Assembly: GCA_016789785.1 (NCBI GenBank)
Contig: JAEUQE010000018.1
Coordinates: forward strand, 1 to 59,900
Direction of reading: 5' to 3'
Source of the DNA: Bryobacterales bacterium
Lineage (GTDB): Bacteria > Acidobacteriota > Terriglobia > Bryobacterales > Bryobacteraceae
DNA length: 59,900 nucleotides
Shown here: piece by piece, positions 7,785-18,200 of the stretch
Layout: every line of letters starts with the position of its first letter
Position numbering within the stretch: the first letter of the stretch is position 1
Position numbers and translations under genes: made by a program
The notes under the pieces: generated by a model
What the model saw: only the letters and a program-made list of their open reading frames with translations
The model's database searches: none
What the model was told of the DNA's origin: nothing

Positions 7785-7823
7785 GTGTCTTAACTGGTTG
7801 TCTCAGCCTAGGGGGCCACCCCA
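7785..7823. repeat. Direct repeat copy 2 (39 bases)
   Basis: Near-identical to copy 1, sharing the core ACTGGTTGTCTCAGCC and the GGGGGCCACCCCA tail. It lies 123 bases before the start of the phosphonoacetate-hydrolase-like gene, so it may fall within that gene's promoter region. Confidence 0.7.
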
Positions 7824-7945
7824 TTCACTTTCTGAACTCCTTACTTATGAAGTTGAGGCCGTACGGGGAACCAGCCTCACTTCCATAGGGAGGGCAAGCG
7901 GGCAAGAGAGATATAGGCCACGCAGCCTGACATACTGAGGAGATC

Positions 7946-9112
7946 ATGCATCGCAGACACTTCCTCTTCGGCGCGCTTGCGGCCTGTCCGATTCGCCGCG
8001 CAAGGGCTGCATCGAAGCGCAAGATTCTGATCGTGTTGCTGGACGGCTTCGGTCCGGAGTATCTCGTTCGCAGTGACATGCCGGCGCTCAAGCGAATGAT
8101 TGCGTCAGGCTTTCACAAGACTGGAAGAGGTTTGCTGCCTTCCGTCACGAACGTGAATAACGCGTCGCTTGTTACCGGAACGTTCCCCGATGAGCACGGC
8201 ATCACGACGAACTTCTACTACGATCTGAAAACGGGAACATCGGCGGAGATGAAGTCCGCCGAATTCCTGCTGCGCCCGACGATTCTCGAAAAAGCGGCGG
8301 CGCGCGGTTGGAAGACGGCGCTTGTGTCGAGCAAGGACAAGGTGAAGACGCTCTGCTCGCGCGGCGCGGTGATTTCCGTGTCCGCGGAGAAGCCGGAGCA
8401 GCGCTGGCTCGATGTCGCGGGCAAGCAGGAGAGCATGTATTCGGCGGCGGTGAACTATTGGTCATTCCGTGTGGCCCGCCATCTGCTGAAACAGGAAGGC
8501 GTGGATTTGTTGTATCTCTCGTCGACGGACTACATGATGCACACCTACGCTCCAGGGTCGGCGGAATCGATCGAGCATCTGCACAGGCTCGACGGGATGC
8601 TTGCGGAGCTTGCGGCGGATCACTCGTTGCTGGAGATCTACCTCAGCGCGGACCACGGCATGAACGCGAAGTCGGAGGCACTGGATCCCGTGCGTCTGCT
8701 GCGTGCGGCCGGCATTGAGGCGGCGGCTGCTCCACTCATCAGCGACAATCACAAGGTGCATCATCAGGATCTTGGTGGATCGTACTACGTGTACCTGAAG
8801 AAAGCCGCGCAGAGCCGGAAGGCGATTGAGACGTTGAAGGCGGCCCCGGAAGTGGAGGATGTCTACACGGGCGACGAGGCCGCCGCGATGTTCCGGTTGC
8901 GGCGCGATCGCATTGGCGACCTGTTTCTGCTTGCGCGGAAGGACTGTGTGTTCGGCAATCTGGTGGAGGTGCGTGTGCCCGTGAAAGTGCGGACCCACGG
9001 TTCGCGGCACGAGGCGCAGGTGCCGATGGTGATCCATGGGCGCAAGGTGATTGCCGATCACTACAGCTACAATCTCGACCTCACGCGTCATCTCGATTTG
9101 GAGAGTTCATGA
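7946..9112 (+). CDS. Phosphonoacetate-hydrolase-like alkaline-phosphatase-superfamily enzyme
   Basis: 388 residues, exported: MHRRHFLFGALAA is a Tat-type signal (RRHFLFG). Metal and nucleophile positions of the type I phosphodiesterase/nucleotide pyrophosphatase fold are visible: Asp33 in VLLDGFG, Thr68 in LLPSVTNVNNASLVTG (nucleophile), STDYMMHTYAPGSAE, SADHGMNAK and a final His in RTHGSR. The sequence around Thr68, the SKDKVKTLCSRG segment and DHGMNAK follow bacterial phosphonoacetate hydrolase (PhnA) closely, which cleaves the C-P bond of phosphonoacetate using two zinc ions. PhnA is normally cytoplasmic, so an exported relative is unusual. No phn genes surround it, so another phosphoester or phosphonate substrate is possible. 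GAGGAG precedes the ATG. It overlaps the next gene by ATGA. Confidence 0.78.
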   Translation: MHRRHFLFGALAACPIRRARAASKRKILIVLLDGFGPEYLVRSDMPALKRMIASGFHKTGRGLLPSVTNVNNASLVTGTFPDEHGITTNFYYDLKTGTSAEMKSAEFLLRPTILEKAAARGWKTALVSSKDKVKTLCSRGAVISVSAEKPEQRWLDVAGKQESMYSAAVNYWSFRVARHLLKQEGVDLLYLSSTDYMMHTYAPGSAESIEHLHRLDGMLAELAADHSLLEIYLSADHGMNAKSEALDPVRLLRAAGIEAAAAPLISDNHKVHHQDLGGSYYVYLKKAAQSRKAIETLKAAPEVEDVYTGDEAAAMFRLRRDRIGDLFLLARKDCVFGNLVEVRVPVKVRTHGSRHEAQVPMVIHGRKVIADHYSYNLDLTRHLDLESS

Positions 9113-11610
9113 AGCGATATCTCATTTTGATGTTCCTGCTGATTACCGCGTCGGTTGCCGTGTGGTCGCAGAGAGAACGGCTTTGGCCAACCACGCAGAA
9201 GACGAGTTCCACGGAAAAAGGCGGATTCCTGTTGAATACGGGCTGGATGGTGCGGCCCGCGGGCAAGCAGGTGGAACTGAATACGCTGCCTCTTACTGCG
9301 CGTGTGGTGGATGGCGGCGAACGAATTCTGATTCTGCAATCGGGATACAAGACGCCCAGCCTGAGCCTGCATGAAACATCCACAGGGCGGCGTCTCAAGT
9401 CGATCGACTTAAGGGATTCGTTTCATGGGCTGGCGGTGTGGAAGGATCTTGCCTACGTTGGCGGCGGAACCACGGCGCAGATTCACGAAGTGCGTCTTGC
9501 GAACGGCGAGTTGAAGCTGGAAAGGAGCTTCGCGGCGGTGGCATCCGCCGATGTCGGCGGCAACTTCACTGGCGACGTTGCGATCTCGACGGACGGTGCG
9601 ACGCTCTACGCCGCCGATCTGCTCACCAATACCATCGCTGTGATCGAGCGCGCCAGCGGCAGGATCGAACGTACCATCGCGACGTGCCGCATGCCTTATC
9701 GTTTGCTGCTGCATCCCAAGCGGGGTGAGTTGCTGGTGAGCAGTTGGTCCGATGGCGAAGTGGTGCGGCACGATCTCGCATCCGGCCGTATCGTCCAGCC
9801 CGTGGTATCGGGAGCGCACAGCACGGACATGATCTGGCAGCAGACTTCGCGCGAGCTGCGTTTGCTGGTTGCGGCGGCTCATACGAATCATGTGCGGGCA
9901 TTTCGCGATGGCCCCTCCGGTTTGATCGCGGCCGAGACGATCAATGTCGCGATGAGTCCGCAACAGCCGCTTGGAATGACACCGAGTGCGCTGGCGCTGA
10001 GTGCGGATGGCAAGACGCTCTACATCGCATGTTCCGACGCGAATGTGGTGGCCGTGGTGGATGTCGCCGAAGGGGACCGTTCTCGCGTGATGGGCTTCAT
10101 TCCCTCGGGATGGTATCCCACCGCGACCGTGCCTCTTGCTGGTGGGAGGTTGGCGATCCTGAACGGCAAGGGTCTGCGATCGTTCCCAAACCCCGCGGCA
10201 GCGCGTAAGCAAGAGGAGCAGAAGCAGAAGTTTCTGCATGGCGGCCATCTTCAAATGGGTGGGATGTCGCTGGTGGATGCGGTGGATGCCGCGCAACTGA
10301 AGCTGTACACTCAGCAGGCTTATGAGAACTCGCCGTATCGCGATCATCTGCTGCAGGATGCCGGAGTGCCCGCTGGGAACCCGATTCCATCGGCGATTGG
10401 CAAGCCGTCGCCGATCCAGCACGTGATCTACATTGTGAAGGAGAATCGCACTTACGATCAGGTGTTCGGCGACCTGCCGCGTGGCAACGGCGATGCTTCG
10501 CTCGTGTTGTTTGATGAAGCGTCGTCAGTGAATCACCGCAAGCTCGCGCAGGAGTATGGGCTGTTCGACAACTTCTACGTGAACGGGGATGTGAGCGCGG
10601 ACGGGCACAACTGGTCGGCCGGTGCGATCTCGCCGGACATGACCAACAAGCTTTGGCCAAATCTCTACAGCGGACGGAATGCGCGCTTCAGTTTGTACTG
10701 GGGCCGGCCTCCCGTGAATCACACCGAAGATGCATCGCGCCCGCATGGCGGCTATCTCTGGACACGAGCGTTCGAAGCTGGCGTCAGCGTGCGCAACTAC
10801 GGATGGTTGACCAAGCTGCGCCGCGAAGCGAAGACGGGTGAGGATCAGGTTGTGGATGCCGAAAGCAAGCAACTCCTTGCAGTGACCAACCGGCTGTTTC
10901 GTCCTTACGATACAAGCTATCCCGACGTGGACCGCATGCAGTTCTTCCTGCGGGATCTTGCGGAGTTTGAGCGCAAGGGAGAGATGCCCCGTCTGATCGT
11001 GATGCGGCTCGGCAACGATCACACATCGGGTGTGACGCCAGGCGGGCTTTCACCGCGTGCGATGTTTGCGGATAACGACCTGTCTTTGGGGCGTCTGGTG
11101 GAAGCTGTCTCCAAAAGCCGCTTCTGGAAGCAGACCGCGATCTTCGTTTTGGAGGACGATGCGCAGTCCGGGCCGGATCATATCGACTCGCACCGTTCGC
11201 TGGCACTGGTGATCTCGCCATATGCGAAGCGCAGGCATCTGGACAGCAACTTCTACAACACCGTCTCGATGTTGCGGACGATGGAACTGATTCTCGGGCT
11301 GAAGCCCATGACGCACTTCGATGCGGCAGCGATGCCGATGCACACGGCGTTTACGCCGCAGCCCGATTTCACGCCATACAAGGCGGAGACGCCAAGGCAG
11401 TCGCTCAGTGAACGGAATCCCTCGCGAGGCACCCTGGCGGAGCGATCGCGCAGGCTTGATTTCTCCGAAGCGGATCGCATCGACGATCAGGAACTCAACG
11501 ACATTCTGTACCGGGCGATTCAGGGGCGTCCTGCGCCGCCGCCAGTGCGAAGCCTGTTTGAACCCGGCATAGGATCTCGCAAGGAGTCGGAAGAGCACGA
11601 AGAGCACTAG
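9109..11610 (+). CDS. Bifunctional YncE-like beta-propeller / phosphoesterase-family protein
   Basis: 833 residues with an N-terminal signal or anchor segment (MKRYLILMFLLITASVAVW). Residues about 60-370 form YVTN/YncE-type propeller blades, each with a pattern such as ISTDGATLYAADLLTNTIAV and LSADGKTLYIACSDANVVAV. Residues about 430-760 are a phosphoesterase (phospholipase C-like) domain: VKENRTYDQVFGDL carries the metal-binding Glu and the Thr nucleophile region, with later VMRLGNDHTSG and LEDDAQSGPDHIDSHRS metal sites. This fusion recurs in Acidobacteriota; the substrate is unknown. It is translationally coupled (ATGA) to the PhnA-like gene, so both are probably made together and act outside the cytoplasm. 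Confidence 0.85.
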   Translation: MKRYLILMFLLITASVAVWSQRERLWPTTQKTSSTEKGGFLLNTGWMVRPAGKQVELNTLPLTARVVDGGERILILQSGYKTPSLSLHETSTGRRLKSIDLRDSFHGLAVWKDLAYVGGGTTAQIHEVRLANGELKLERSFAAVASADVGGNFTGDVAISTDGATLYAADLLTNTIAVIERASGRIERTIATCRMPYRLLLHPKRGELLVSSWSDGEVVRHDLASGRIVQPVVSGAHSTDMIWQQTSRELRLLVAAAHTNHVRAFRDGPSGLIAAETINVAMSPQQPLGMTPSALALSADGKTLYIACSDANVVAVVDVAEGDRSRVMGFIPSGWYPTATVPLAGGRLAILNGKGLRSFPNPAAARKQEEQKQKFLHGGHLQMGGMSLVDAVDAAQLKLYTQQAYENSPYRDHLLQDAGVPAGNPIPSAIGKPSPIQHVIYIVKENRTYDQVFGDLPRGNGDASLVLFDEASSVNHRKLAQEYGLFDNFYVNGDVSADGHNWSAGAISPDMTNKLWPNLYSGRNARFSLYWGRPPVNHTEDASRPHGGYLWTRAFEAGVSVRNYGWLTKLRREAKTGEDQVVDAESKQLLAVTNRLFRPYDTSYPDVDRMQFFLRDLAEFERKGEMPRLIVMRLGNDHTSGVTPGGLSPRAMFADNDLSLGRLVEAVSKSRFWKQTAIFVLEDDAQSGPDHIDSHRSLALVISPYAKRRHLDSNFYNTVSMLRTMELILGLKPMTHFDAAAMPMHTAFTPQPDFTPYKAETPRQSLSERNPSRGTLAERSRRLDFSEADRIDDQELNDILYRAIQGRPAPPPVRSLFEPGIGSRKESEEHEEH

Positions 11611-11701
11611 CGAGGCTCCGCTTCAGACCAGCGAGGCGTACTGACGCCGGGCATCAGATTCATCGCTCGCCAAGATCGCCAAGGCGAAATTCTTCGGATA
11701 T

Positions 11702-11727
11702 CGGCGCCCAGAAATGGGATATCGCCG
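11702..11727. other. Hairpin downstream of the phosphoesterase gene
   Basis: CGGCGCCC at 11702-11709 pairs with GGG (11716-11718) and CGCCG (11723-11727), separated by a four-base bulge. It lies about 95 bases past the stop at 11610 and could be part of a transcript end; there is no T-run after it. Confidence 0.35.
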
Positions 11728-11882
11728 ACACTGGGACCGCTGCCCGTGGAAGTTCATCGAAACGACTCCGCCGGATGAAGAGATCGTCCCGCCAAGTGCT
11801 CTAACGCGCGGTGCAGCGTGCAACGGTTGCGGAGACGTTCGCTCGCGCCGCGAAACGGCGGGAGATAATGCCTCTAGACACC

Positions 11883-13802
11883 ATGAGACGTATTCTTTTC
11901 ATCCTTTCTCTCACATGTTCATGGGCCGCCTTGGCGACGTTCGCGCAGACCATCGCCGTATCGCCAGACGGTCCGGTGCGCACGCTTGGCCAGGCTCGCG
12001 ACGCAGCTCGCACACTACGCGCGTCGGGGCAAAGCGGCACAATCACCATTCAGATCAACGATGGAGTCTACTTCCTGCCGGAAACCCTGGTGCTCACTCC
12101 AGAGGATTCGAATACCGTGTGGGAAGCGGCTCCCGGCTCGCGGCCCGTCATCAGCGGCGGGCGCGTGCTTTCGGGTTGGAAGCGCGGCACGGGAAATGTT
12201 TGGACAGCGCCTGCGGGAGGGCTGCAATTCCGGCAACTCTTCGTCAGCGGGCGGCGTGCGCAACGTGCGCGGACACCGAACTTCGGCTTCTACCGGATTG
12301 ACGGGCCAAGTCCCACGGATAAGCCGATTCAACTTCACTATCGCGGGAACGACATCAAGAAACACTGGGCCGATGCGGGCGATGTGGAGGTGATCGGCCT
12401 TCTTGCCTGGGCCGATTTCCGCATGCCGGTTGTGAGCGTGGATGAAGCCGCGCGTGTGGCCACGCTGACGCTGGATCCACGGCCGTCGAACAAGGAAACG
12501 GATGCGCGCTACTACATCGAGAATGCATCGGATGCATTGGATACGGCGGGTGAATGGTATCTCGACCGCAAGTCAGACACTGTGTCGTACCGGCCTGTCA
12601 CCGGCGAGAACATGGAGTCCGAACAAGTGATCGTACCCGCGTTGGTGCAGCTCGTGCGGCTGGAAGGAAAACCCGAAGCAGGGCAATTTGTCCGCAATGT
12701 GAAGTTTCGCGGACTGAAGTTCGCGCATGCCGATTGGACCATGACGGACAAAGGCTATGCCGACACGCAGGCGGCGATGCACGCACCATCGGCAATTGAG
12801 GGTGTGGGCGCGGTGGACTGCACCATCGAGAAATGCACCGTTGCCCATTCGGGCGGTTATGCGATCTATTTTGGACGAGGTTCCAAGCGCAATCAGGTTC
12901 TCGCGTCAGAATTGTTCGATCTCGGAGCCGGCGGAGTGAAGCTGGGTGAACCGCGCCAGTTCGCGAATGAAGCCGAACAGAACTTTGAGAACGTGGTGGC
13001 CGACAATCACCTGCATGACCTGGGGCTGGTGTATCCGCCCGCGGTTGGTGTGTGGGTGTTGCAGAGCGGACGGAATCAGATTATCCACAACCATATCCAC
13101 GACCTCTACTACACCGCGATCTCGGTGGGATGGACCTGGGGCTATGGAGCCAATCAATCCAAGGCGAACATCATCGAGTACAACCACCTTCACGATATTG
13201 GCAAAGAGATGCTCAGCGATATGGGCGGCATCTATACGCTGGGCATGCAGCCGGGCACGCGCATTCGCAACAACCTGATTCACAGTGTCGCGTCGTTCAC
13301 CTATGGCGGATGGGGAATCTATCCCGACGAAGGATCTTCGGAAATGCTGATCGAGAACAACATCGTCTACAACTGCAAGAGCGCGGGTTTTCATCAGCAC
13401 TACGGGCGCGACAACATCGTGCGCAACAACATTTGGGCGTTCAATCGCGAGAATCAGTTGATGCGCACGCGCATGGAGCCTCACGTCTCATTTCGTTTCG
13501 AAGGCAATATCGTGTACTTCGGACAGGGGCGGCTGCTTGGCAGCAACTGGAGCGACGACAAGTATGTGATGAAAGGTAACATCTATTTCGACACGCGAAG
13601 TGCCGACGTGCGCTTTGCGGGGAAATCGTTCCGGGAATGGGCGACGGGGGAACGCGATGAAGGGTCGATCATCACGGATCCGCTCTTCGTGAACCCGAGT
13701 ACTTTCGATTTCCGGCTGCGCCCGGAATCGCCGGCGCTGAAGATGGGGTTTCAGCAGATTGACATGAGCAAGGTGGGACCGCGAGTAGCGGCGGGCCAAT
13801 GA
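11883..13802 (+). CDS. Right-handed parallel beta-helix repeat secreted protein
   Basis: Start placed at 11883 because MRRILFILSLTCSWAALATFA is a clean signal peptide; an in-frame ATG at 11868 and further upstream codons would bury it. The mature protein opens with AVSPDGPVRTLGQARDAARTL and GTITIQINDGVYFLPETLVL, the standard N-cap of pectate-lyase-like beta-helix enzymes. Residues about 310-520 are repeated coils rich in N-x-I-x-x-N and HNHIHDL units. The family includes polysaccharide lyases and glycoside hydrolases; catalytic residues cannot be assigned by eye. Likely a secreted carbohydrate-active enzyme of 639 residues. It stands between the phosphoesterase and an EAL-HDOD gene with gaps over 100 bases on both sides. 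Confidence 0.8.
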   Translation: MRRILFILSLTCSWAALATFAQTIAVSPDGPVRTLGQARDAARTLRASGQSGTITIQINDGVYFLPETLVLTPEDSNTVWEAAPGSRPVISGGRVLSGWKRGTGNVWTAPAGGLQFRQLFVSGRRAQRARTPNFGFYRIDGPSPTDKPIQLHYRGNDIKKHWADAGDVEVIGLLAWADFRMPVVSVDEAARVATLTLDPRPSNKETDARYYIENASDALDTAGEWYLDRKSDTVSYRPVTGENMESEQVIVPALVQLVRLEGKPEAGQFVRNVKFRGLKFAHADWTMTDKGYADTQAAMHAPSAIEGVGAVDCTIEKCTVAHSGGYAIYFGRGSKRNQVLASELFDLGAGGVKLGEPRQFANEAEQNFENVVADNHLHDLGLVYPPAVGVWVLQSGRNQIIHNHIHDLYYTAISVGWTWGYGANQSKANIIEYNHLHDIGKEMLSDMGGIYTLGMQPGTRIRNNLIHSVASFTYGGWGIYPDEGSSEMLIENNIVYNCKSAGFHQHYGRDNIVRNNIWAFNRENQLMRTRMEPHVSFRFEGNIVYFGQGRLLGSNWSDDKYVMKGNIYFDTRSADVRFAGKSFREWATGERDEGSIITDPLFVNPSTFDFRLRPESPALKMGFQQIDMSKVGPRVAAGQ

Positions 13803-13917
13803 AATATCCCGTGCTTCCCACGCCGGCTAGTTGAGAGTACAGGCTTTCTCAATACTGCCTGATGTTGTTCCGGGGGCCTCGCCAGCGGTGCCTTCTCCGA
13901 TATGTAAAGTAGGGTGT

Positions 13918-15144
13918 ATGGGCACGTTCCTTGCGCGGCAACCGATCCTGGACAAGTCGCTTCGAGTAGTGGGATACGAACTGCTGCACAGGTCCTTTGA
14001 AGGCAGCAGCGGCTACCAGGCGGCGGACAGCAATGCAGCGACAGCGCAGGTGATTGCGGATTGTCTGTCGAGCGAAGATCTGCGGGCCTTGGTGATGGGT
14101 ACCGCGGCGTTCATCAATTTCCCGGAGCAGACGTTGTTGGACGGTTTCGCAACCATGCTGGAACCGGAATTGGTTGTGGTGGAGGTGCTGGAAACGGTAA
14201 CGCCTTCGCCGAATGTGGTCGCCGCGCTGAATCGCATCAAACATGCGGGCTACCGCATTGCGCTGGACGACTATGCCGCGGCTCCCCGGTACAAGCCGCT
14301 GGTGGAGCTTGCGGACATCGTGAAGATCGATGTGCGAGCCACCTCCGTGGTGGCGCCCCGGCGCTACGTGAAGAACGCGCGGCCGCGGGTGAAGTTTCTC
14401 GCCGAGAAGGTGGAGACTTATGAGGAATTTCACGCTGCCAGGCGCCTCGGCTATGAGTACTTTCAAGGCTACTTCTTTTCCCGCCCCTCGGTGATTGCAA
14501 CCAAGCGGGCTGCCGCCTATGGCGCCCACCTGATTCAGTTGATGGAGGCAGTTCAGCCCAAGGAACTCGACTACCGGACGATTGAGCGGATCATCAGCCG
14601 GGACGCGGCACTAACGCACCTGCTGCTGCGCTATGTGAACTCGGCGATGTTTGGGCTTCGGAATCCAGTGTCCTCAGTGACACAGGCATTGATGCTGATT
14701 GGAGAGGCTGACGTTCGCAGATGGGCGTCGTTGACAGCTCTATGCGGCCTTGGCGCCGGCAAGCCAAGGGAACTCCTGGTGCTGTCACTCATTCGGGCGA
14801 GGTTCTGTGAACAGATCGGGCACGCCTTAGCGTTGCCCCTCACATCCAGCATGTTTCTTGCGGGCCTATTGTCGCTTTTGGACGCGATGACGGACCGGCC
14901 CATGGAGGAAGCCCTGGAAGGCCTGCCACTGGACGGGAAGATCAAGGCCGCGATCCTGGGCCAACGCAACGAGCCTGAGTGCGTGATGACGGATGTGCTT
15001 GAGATCGTGAAGGTGTACGAAGCCGCAAACTGGGACCGGGTCACGGAACTGACGGCGGTGGCTCGAATCGACACCGCCCAACTCGCTGGCATCTACAGGG
15101 ACGCTCTCAAATGGGCTGAGCACGCGTTCGCTTCCGCTTCATAG
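13918..15144 (+). CDS. EAL-HDOD domain signalling protein (YuxH-type)
   Basis: 408 residues. The ATG at 13918 is preferred since MGTFLARQPILDKSLRVVGY is the normal EAL N-terminus and the 29 residues ahead of it in frame look non-coding. The EAL half (about 1-200) retains the catalytic set of c-di-GMP phosphodiesterases: Glu in GYELLHR, Asn in FINFPEQ, Glu in VVVEVLE, DD in IALDDYA, Lys in VKID, Glu in AEKVET and Gln in YFQGYFF. However, loop 6, normally DDFGTG, is DDYAAA, a change seen in inactive or altered members. The HDOD half (about 200-400) has the RTIERIISRDAALTHLLLRYVNS pattern. Probably a c-di-GMP-linked regulator; enzymatic activity uncertain. Confidence 0.82.
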   Translation: MGTFLARQPILDKSLRVVGYELLHRSFEGSSGYQAADSNAATAQVIADCLSSEDLRALVMGTAAFINFPEQTLLDGFATMLEPELVVVEVLETVTPSPNVVAALNRIKHAGYRIALDDYAAAPRYKPLVELADIVKIDVRATSVVAPRRYVKNARPRVKFLAEKVETYEEFHAARRLGYEYFQGYFFSRPSVIATKRAAAYGAHLIQLMEAVQPKELDYRTIERIISRDAALTHLLLRYVNSAMFGLRNPVSSVTQALMLIGEADVRRWASLTALCGLGAGKPRELLVLSLIRARFCEQIGHALALPLTSSMFLAGLLSLLDAMTDRPMEEALEGLPLDGKIKAAILGQRNEPECVMTDVLEIVKVYEAANWDRVTELTAVARIDTAQLAGIYRDALKWAEHAFASAS

Positions 15145-15226
15145 GATTCTTGCTTCCACCGGCCTTCACCGGCGTAGCGTCTCGCCAACATTCCCGATAA
15201 GCTCAATTCGCTTCAGGAGGCTCAAG

Positions 15227-18200
15227 ATGAGGGTAGCGTTTTGCATTCTGGTGATGTCTTTTATCCCGGCGTGGGTATCCGCACAGGAGTTTCGCGGAAC
15301 CATTCTGGGCCGTGTGTCCGACCCGAGCGGCGCGGTTGTTGCAGGAGCGAGTGTCGCCGTTCGTAACGTCGCGACCAACGCGACACTGCGTGCAACCACC
15401 AACGAGGCCGGCAATTATCAGGTGCCCTTTCTGCTGCCGGGCAACTATGCCGTAACCGTGGAAATGGCTGGTTTCAAGAAGATCGAGCAGGAGAACGTGC
15501 GTGTCTCGACAAATGAACAGATCACGCTTGACTTCACCTTGGAGCTTGGTGCGACCACAGAGTCCGTAAAGGTCACGGATTCCGCGCCGTTGCTCACAAC
15601 TGCCAATGCCGACCTCGGCCAGGTGATCGACAACCGCTATGTCGGCATGGTTTCGGTATCGCTCAGCAGGAATATCTTGAACTTGAAGAACCTCGCGCCC
15701 GGTGTGACCGGTGAGACTGGCACCTACACCTCAAGCGCACAGGCGAACTTCTCGATCGCAGGCGGAGGCAGTGGCCAGGGACGCAACGAAGTGATCATTG
15801 ACGGCATGCCGAATACGACGGCTGGCGGGACGATCGGATTTCTTCCCTCGCTCGACTCGGTGGAAGAAGTGAAGGTCCACAACACGATGTTCGATGCGGC
15901 CTATGGCCACTCGAATGGAGGGGCGATCAGCATCACCACTCGCGGCGGCACCAACGATGTGCATGGCGCCGCGTATTGGGTGAAGCGCTTCCAAAGCCTG
16001 TATGCCAATAGCTGGAACAACAACCGGCTCGGCTTGCCGAGGCCTCCTGTCGAATACCAACAGCGGGGTTACACGGTAGGCGGCCCTGTTTGGATTCCGA
16101 AACTCTACAACGGGCGCAATCGCACGTTCTTTTCGACATCGCTTGAGCGCGACCACGATCCGCGCGAGTTGACGAGGCAGGCGCGTGTGCCAACGGATCT
16201 CGAACGGCAGGGCGATTTCTCGCGCACCATCAACCGGCTGGGTGGTGCGTTTGCGATCTTCGACCCTGCCACCACCGTGGTGAGCGGCAACACAGCAACG
16301 CGTCAGCCGTTCGCGGGCGGACGCATTCCCACATCGCGCATCAATCCGATAGGCGCCGCGGTGATGAGCAAGCTTCCCGCGCCGAACTCAGGAACTTCCA
16401 CGCAGCTTGCGGCGTTCAATTGGGCCGCAAGCAAAACCTATTCTGTCGATCAGAATCAGGTGGGAGCGCGCATCGATCACGTCATTAGCGACAAGCAGCG
16501 TTTGTTCGGACGCATCGGTTTTCTGGACCGTTTGCAGAATGCCGAGGACCTGTTCTTCGGCGCAACTTCCTATCCTGGCAGTGGCGGCACCGATCTCGGT
16601 TCGCTGTTCCGCCGCCGCATCAATCTGAGTCTTGACGACACGTACATCGTCTCGCCGTCGCTGGTGGGTTCGCTGCGAATCGGTGTGCTCAGTTACACCA
16701 GCGAAACGAACGTCGGCGCACCTGGCGCGGATCCCGCCGATCTGCGGTTGCCGGATGTCATCGTTGCCAACCAGGCCGTGCGCGGCTGGTCGAACTTCGA
16801 TATGGGCGAAAATCTGCCGGCGATTGGCGCAAGCCAGTCCTTCTCGCGGGAAATGGTCTATTCGCTGCTGTCCACTTGGACGAAGCTCTCGGGCAAGCAC
16901 GCCACGAAGTTCGGCGTGGACTACCGGTTGGCGCGCAACAGCAACGTGTCACCAGGCGGCAATGCAGTGGGCTCCTTCACCACCAGCCCCACGTTCACGC
17001 AATCCGATCCGTTCAATCGCGTTGCGGCGAATACTTCCGGTTCAGGGATGGCGTCAATGCTGCTCGGGCTCGCGGATTCGGGAAGCTTCGGATACAACAG
17101 CCCGACGTCGATTCAGAATCACTACGCGGGGCTTTTCATTCAGGACGATTGGAAGATCACGAACCGGCTGACGCTGAACCTCGGGCTGCGCTACGAGTTC
17201 GAGACTCCTTATACGGAGCGCTTCAATCGCAACAGCTACCGCTTCGACGAGCGGGCCACCCTGCCGGTCCGCGTACCCGGACTCGACCTGCGTGGCGGCA
17301 TTCTATTCGCGGGTGTGGATGGGAACCCGCGCGCAGTGAGCCCGGATCGCAACAACTTCGGACCCCGCGTTGGCTTCGCCTACAGCCCGTTCCGCCGCAC
17401 TGTGATTCGAGGCGGCTATGGCATGTTCTACACCACGGTGTCGCTGAACACCGGGTTCTTCGGCGCTCTCAATGTGTTCAACGCGCAGACATCGTTTGTG
17501 GGAACGCTGGACAACGGCGCCACGCCCTTCACCACCGTTTCAAACCCGTATCCATCGGGGTTGCAGCGGCCGATCGGAAGCTCGGTGGGATTGCTCGCGC
17601 AAATCGGCGACACGCTGGCTTTCTTTGATGACCGCCGCGTGAATCCTTACAACCAGCAATGGCAGTTCAGCGTCCAGCAGGAGTTGCCCGCGAGCATTCT
17701 CTTCGAAGTGGCATACATGGGTATGCACAGCCTGAAGCAGATTGAGAGTTTCAATCTGAATGAGCGGCCCGACCAGTTCCTCGCGCTCGGCAGGGCGGAG
17801 AACAACCCGGTGCCGAACCCGTTCCTGAACGTGTTCCCATCCACATCAACGTTGGGTCGTGGTGCGACACTGACGCAAAGCCGCTTCTGGGTGCGATTCC
17901 CGCAGTACACCACGTTGACGCTGAACGGCGCACCGACGGGACGCGCGCTTTATCACTCCATGCAGATGAAGGTGGACAAGCGGTTCTCGCACGGGTTGAA
18001 CTTCCTGTTCACTTACACGTTCTCGCGCACGATGGACAACAACACCACCAGCGTGATCAACCCGCGGCGGTATCGTGCCGTGTCGCCGTTCGATCATAAG
18101 CATGTCGCCCGGGTAGCCTTCACGTACCAGTTTCCGTTTCAGTTCGCCGGCGGCGGGATGAATCGTTTGTGGCGGCAGGTTGCCGGTGGTTGGGCTTCGA

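Noticed and set aside
7701..7823. CRISPR array
   Set aside because: Only two imperfect copies, one 46-base spacer containing its own hairpin, and no cas genes.
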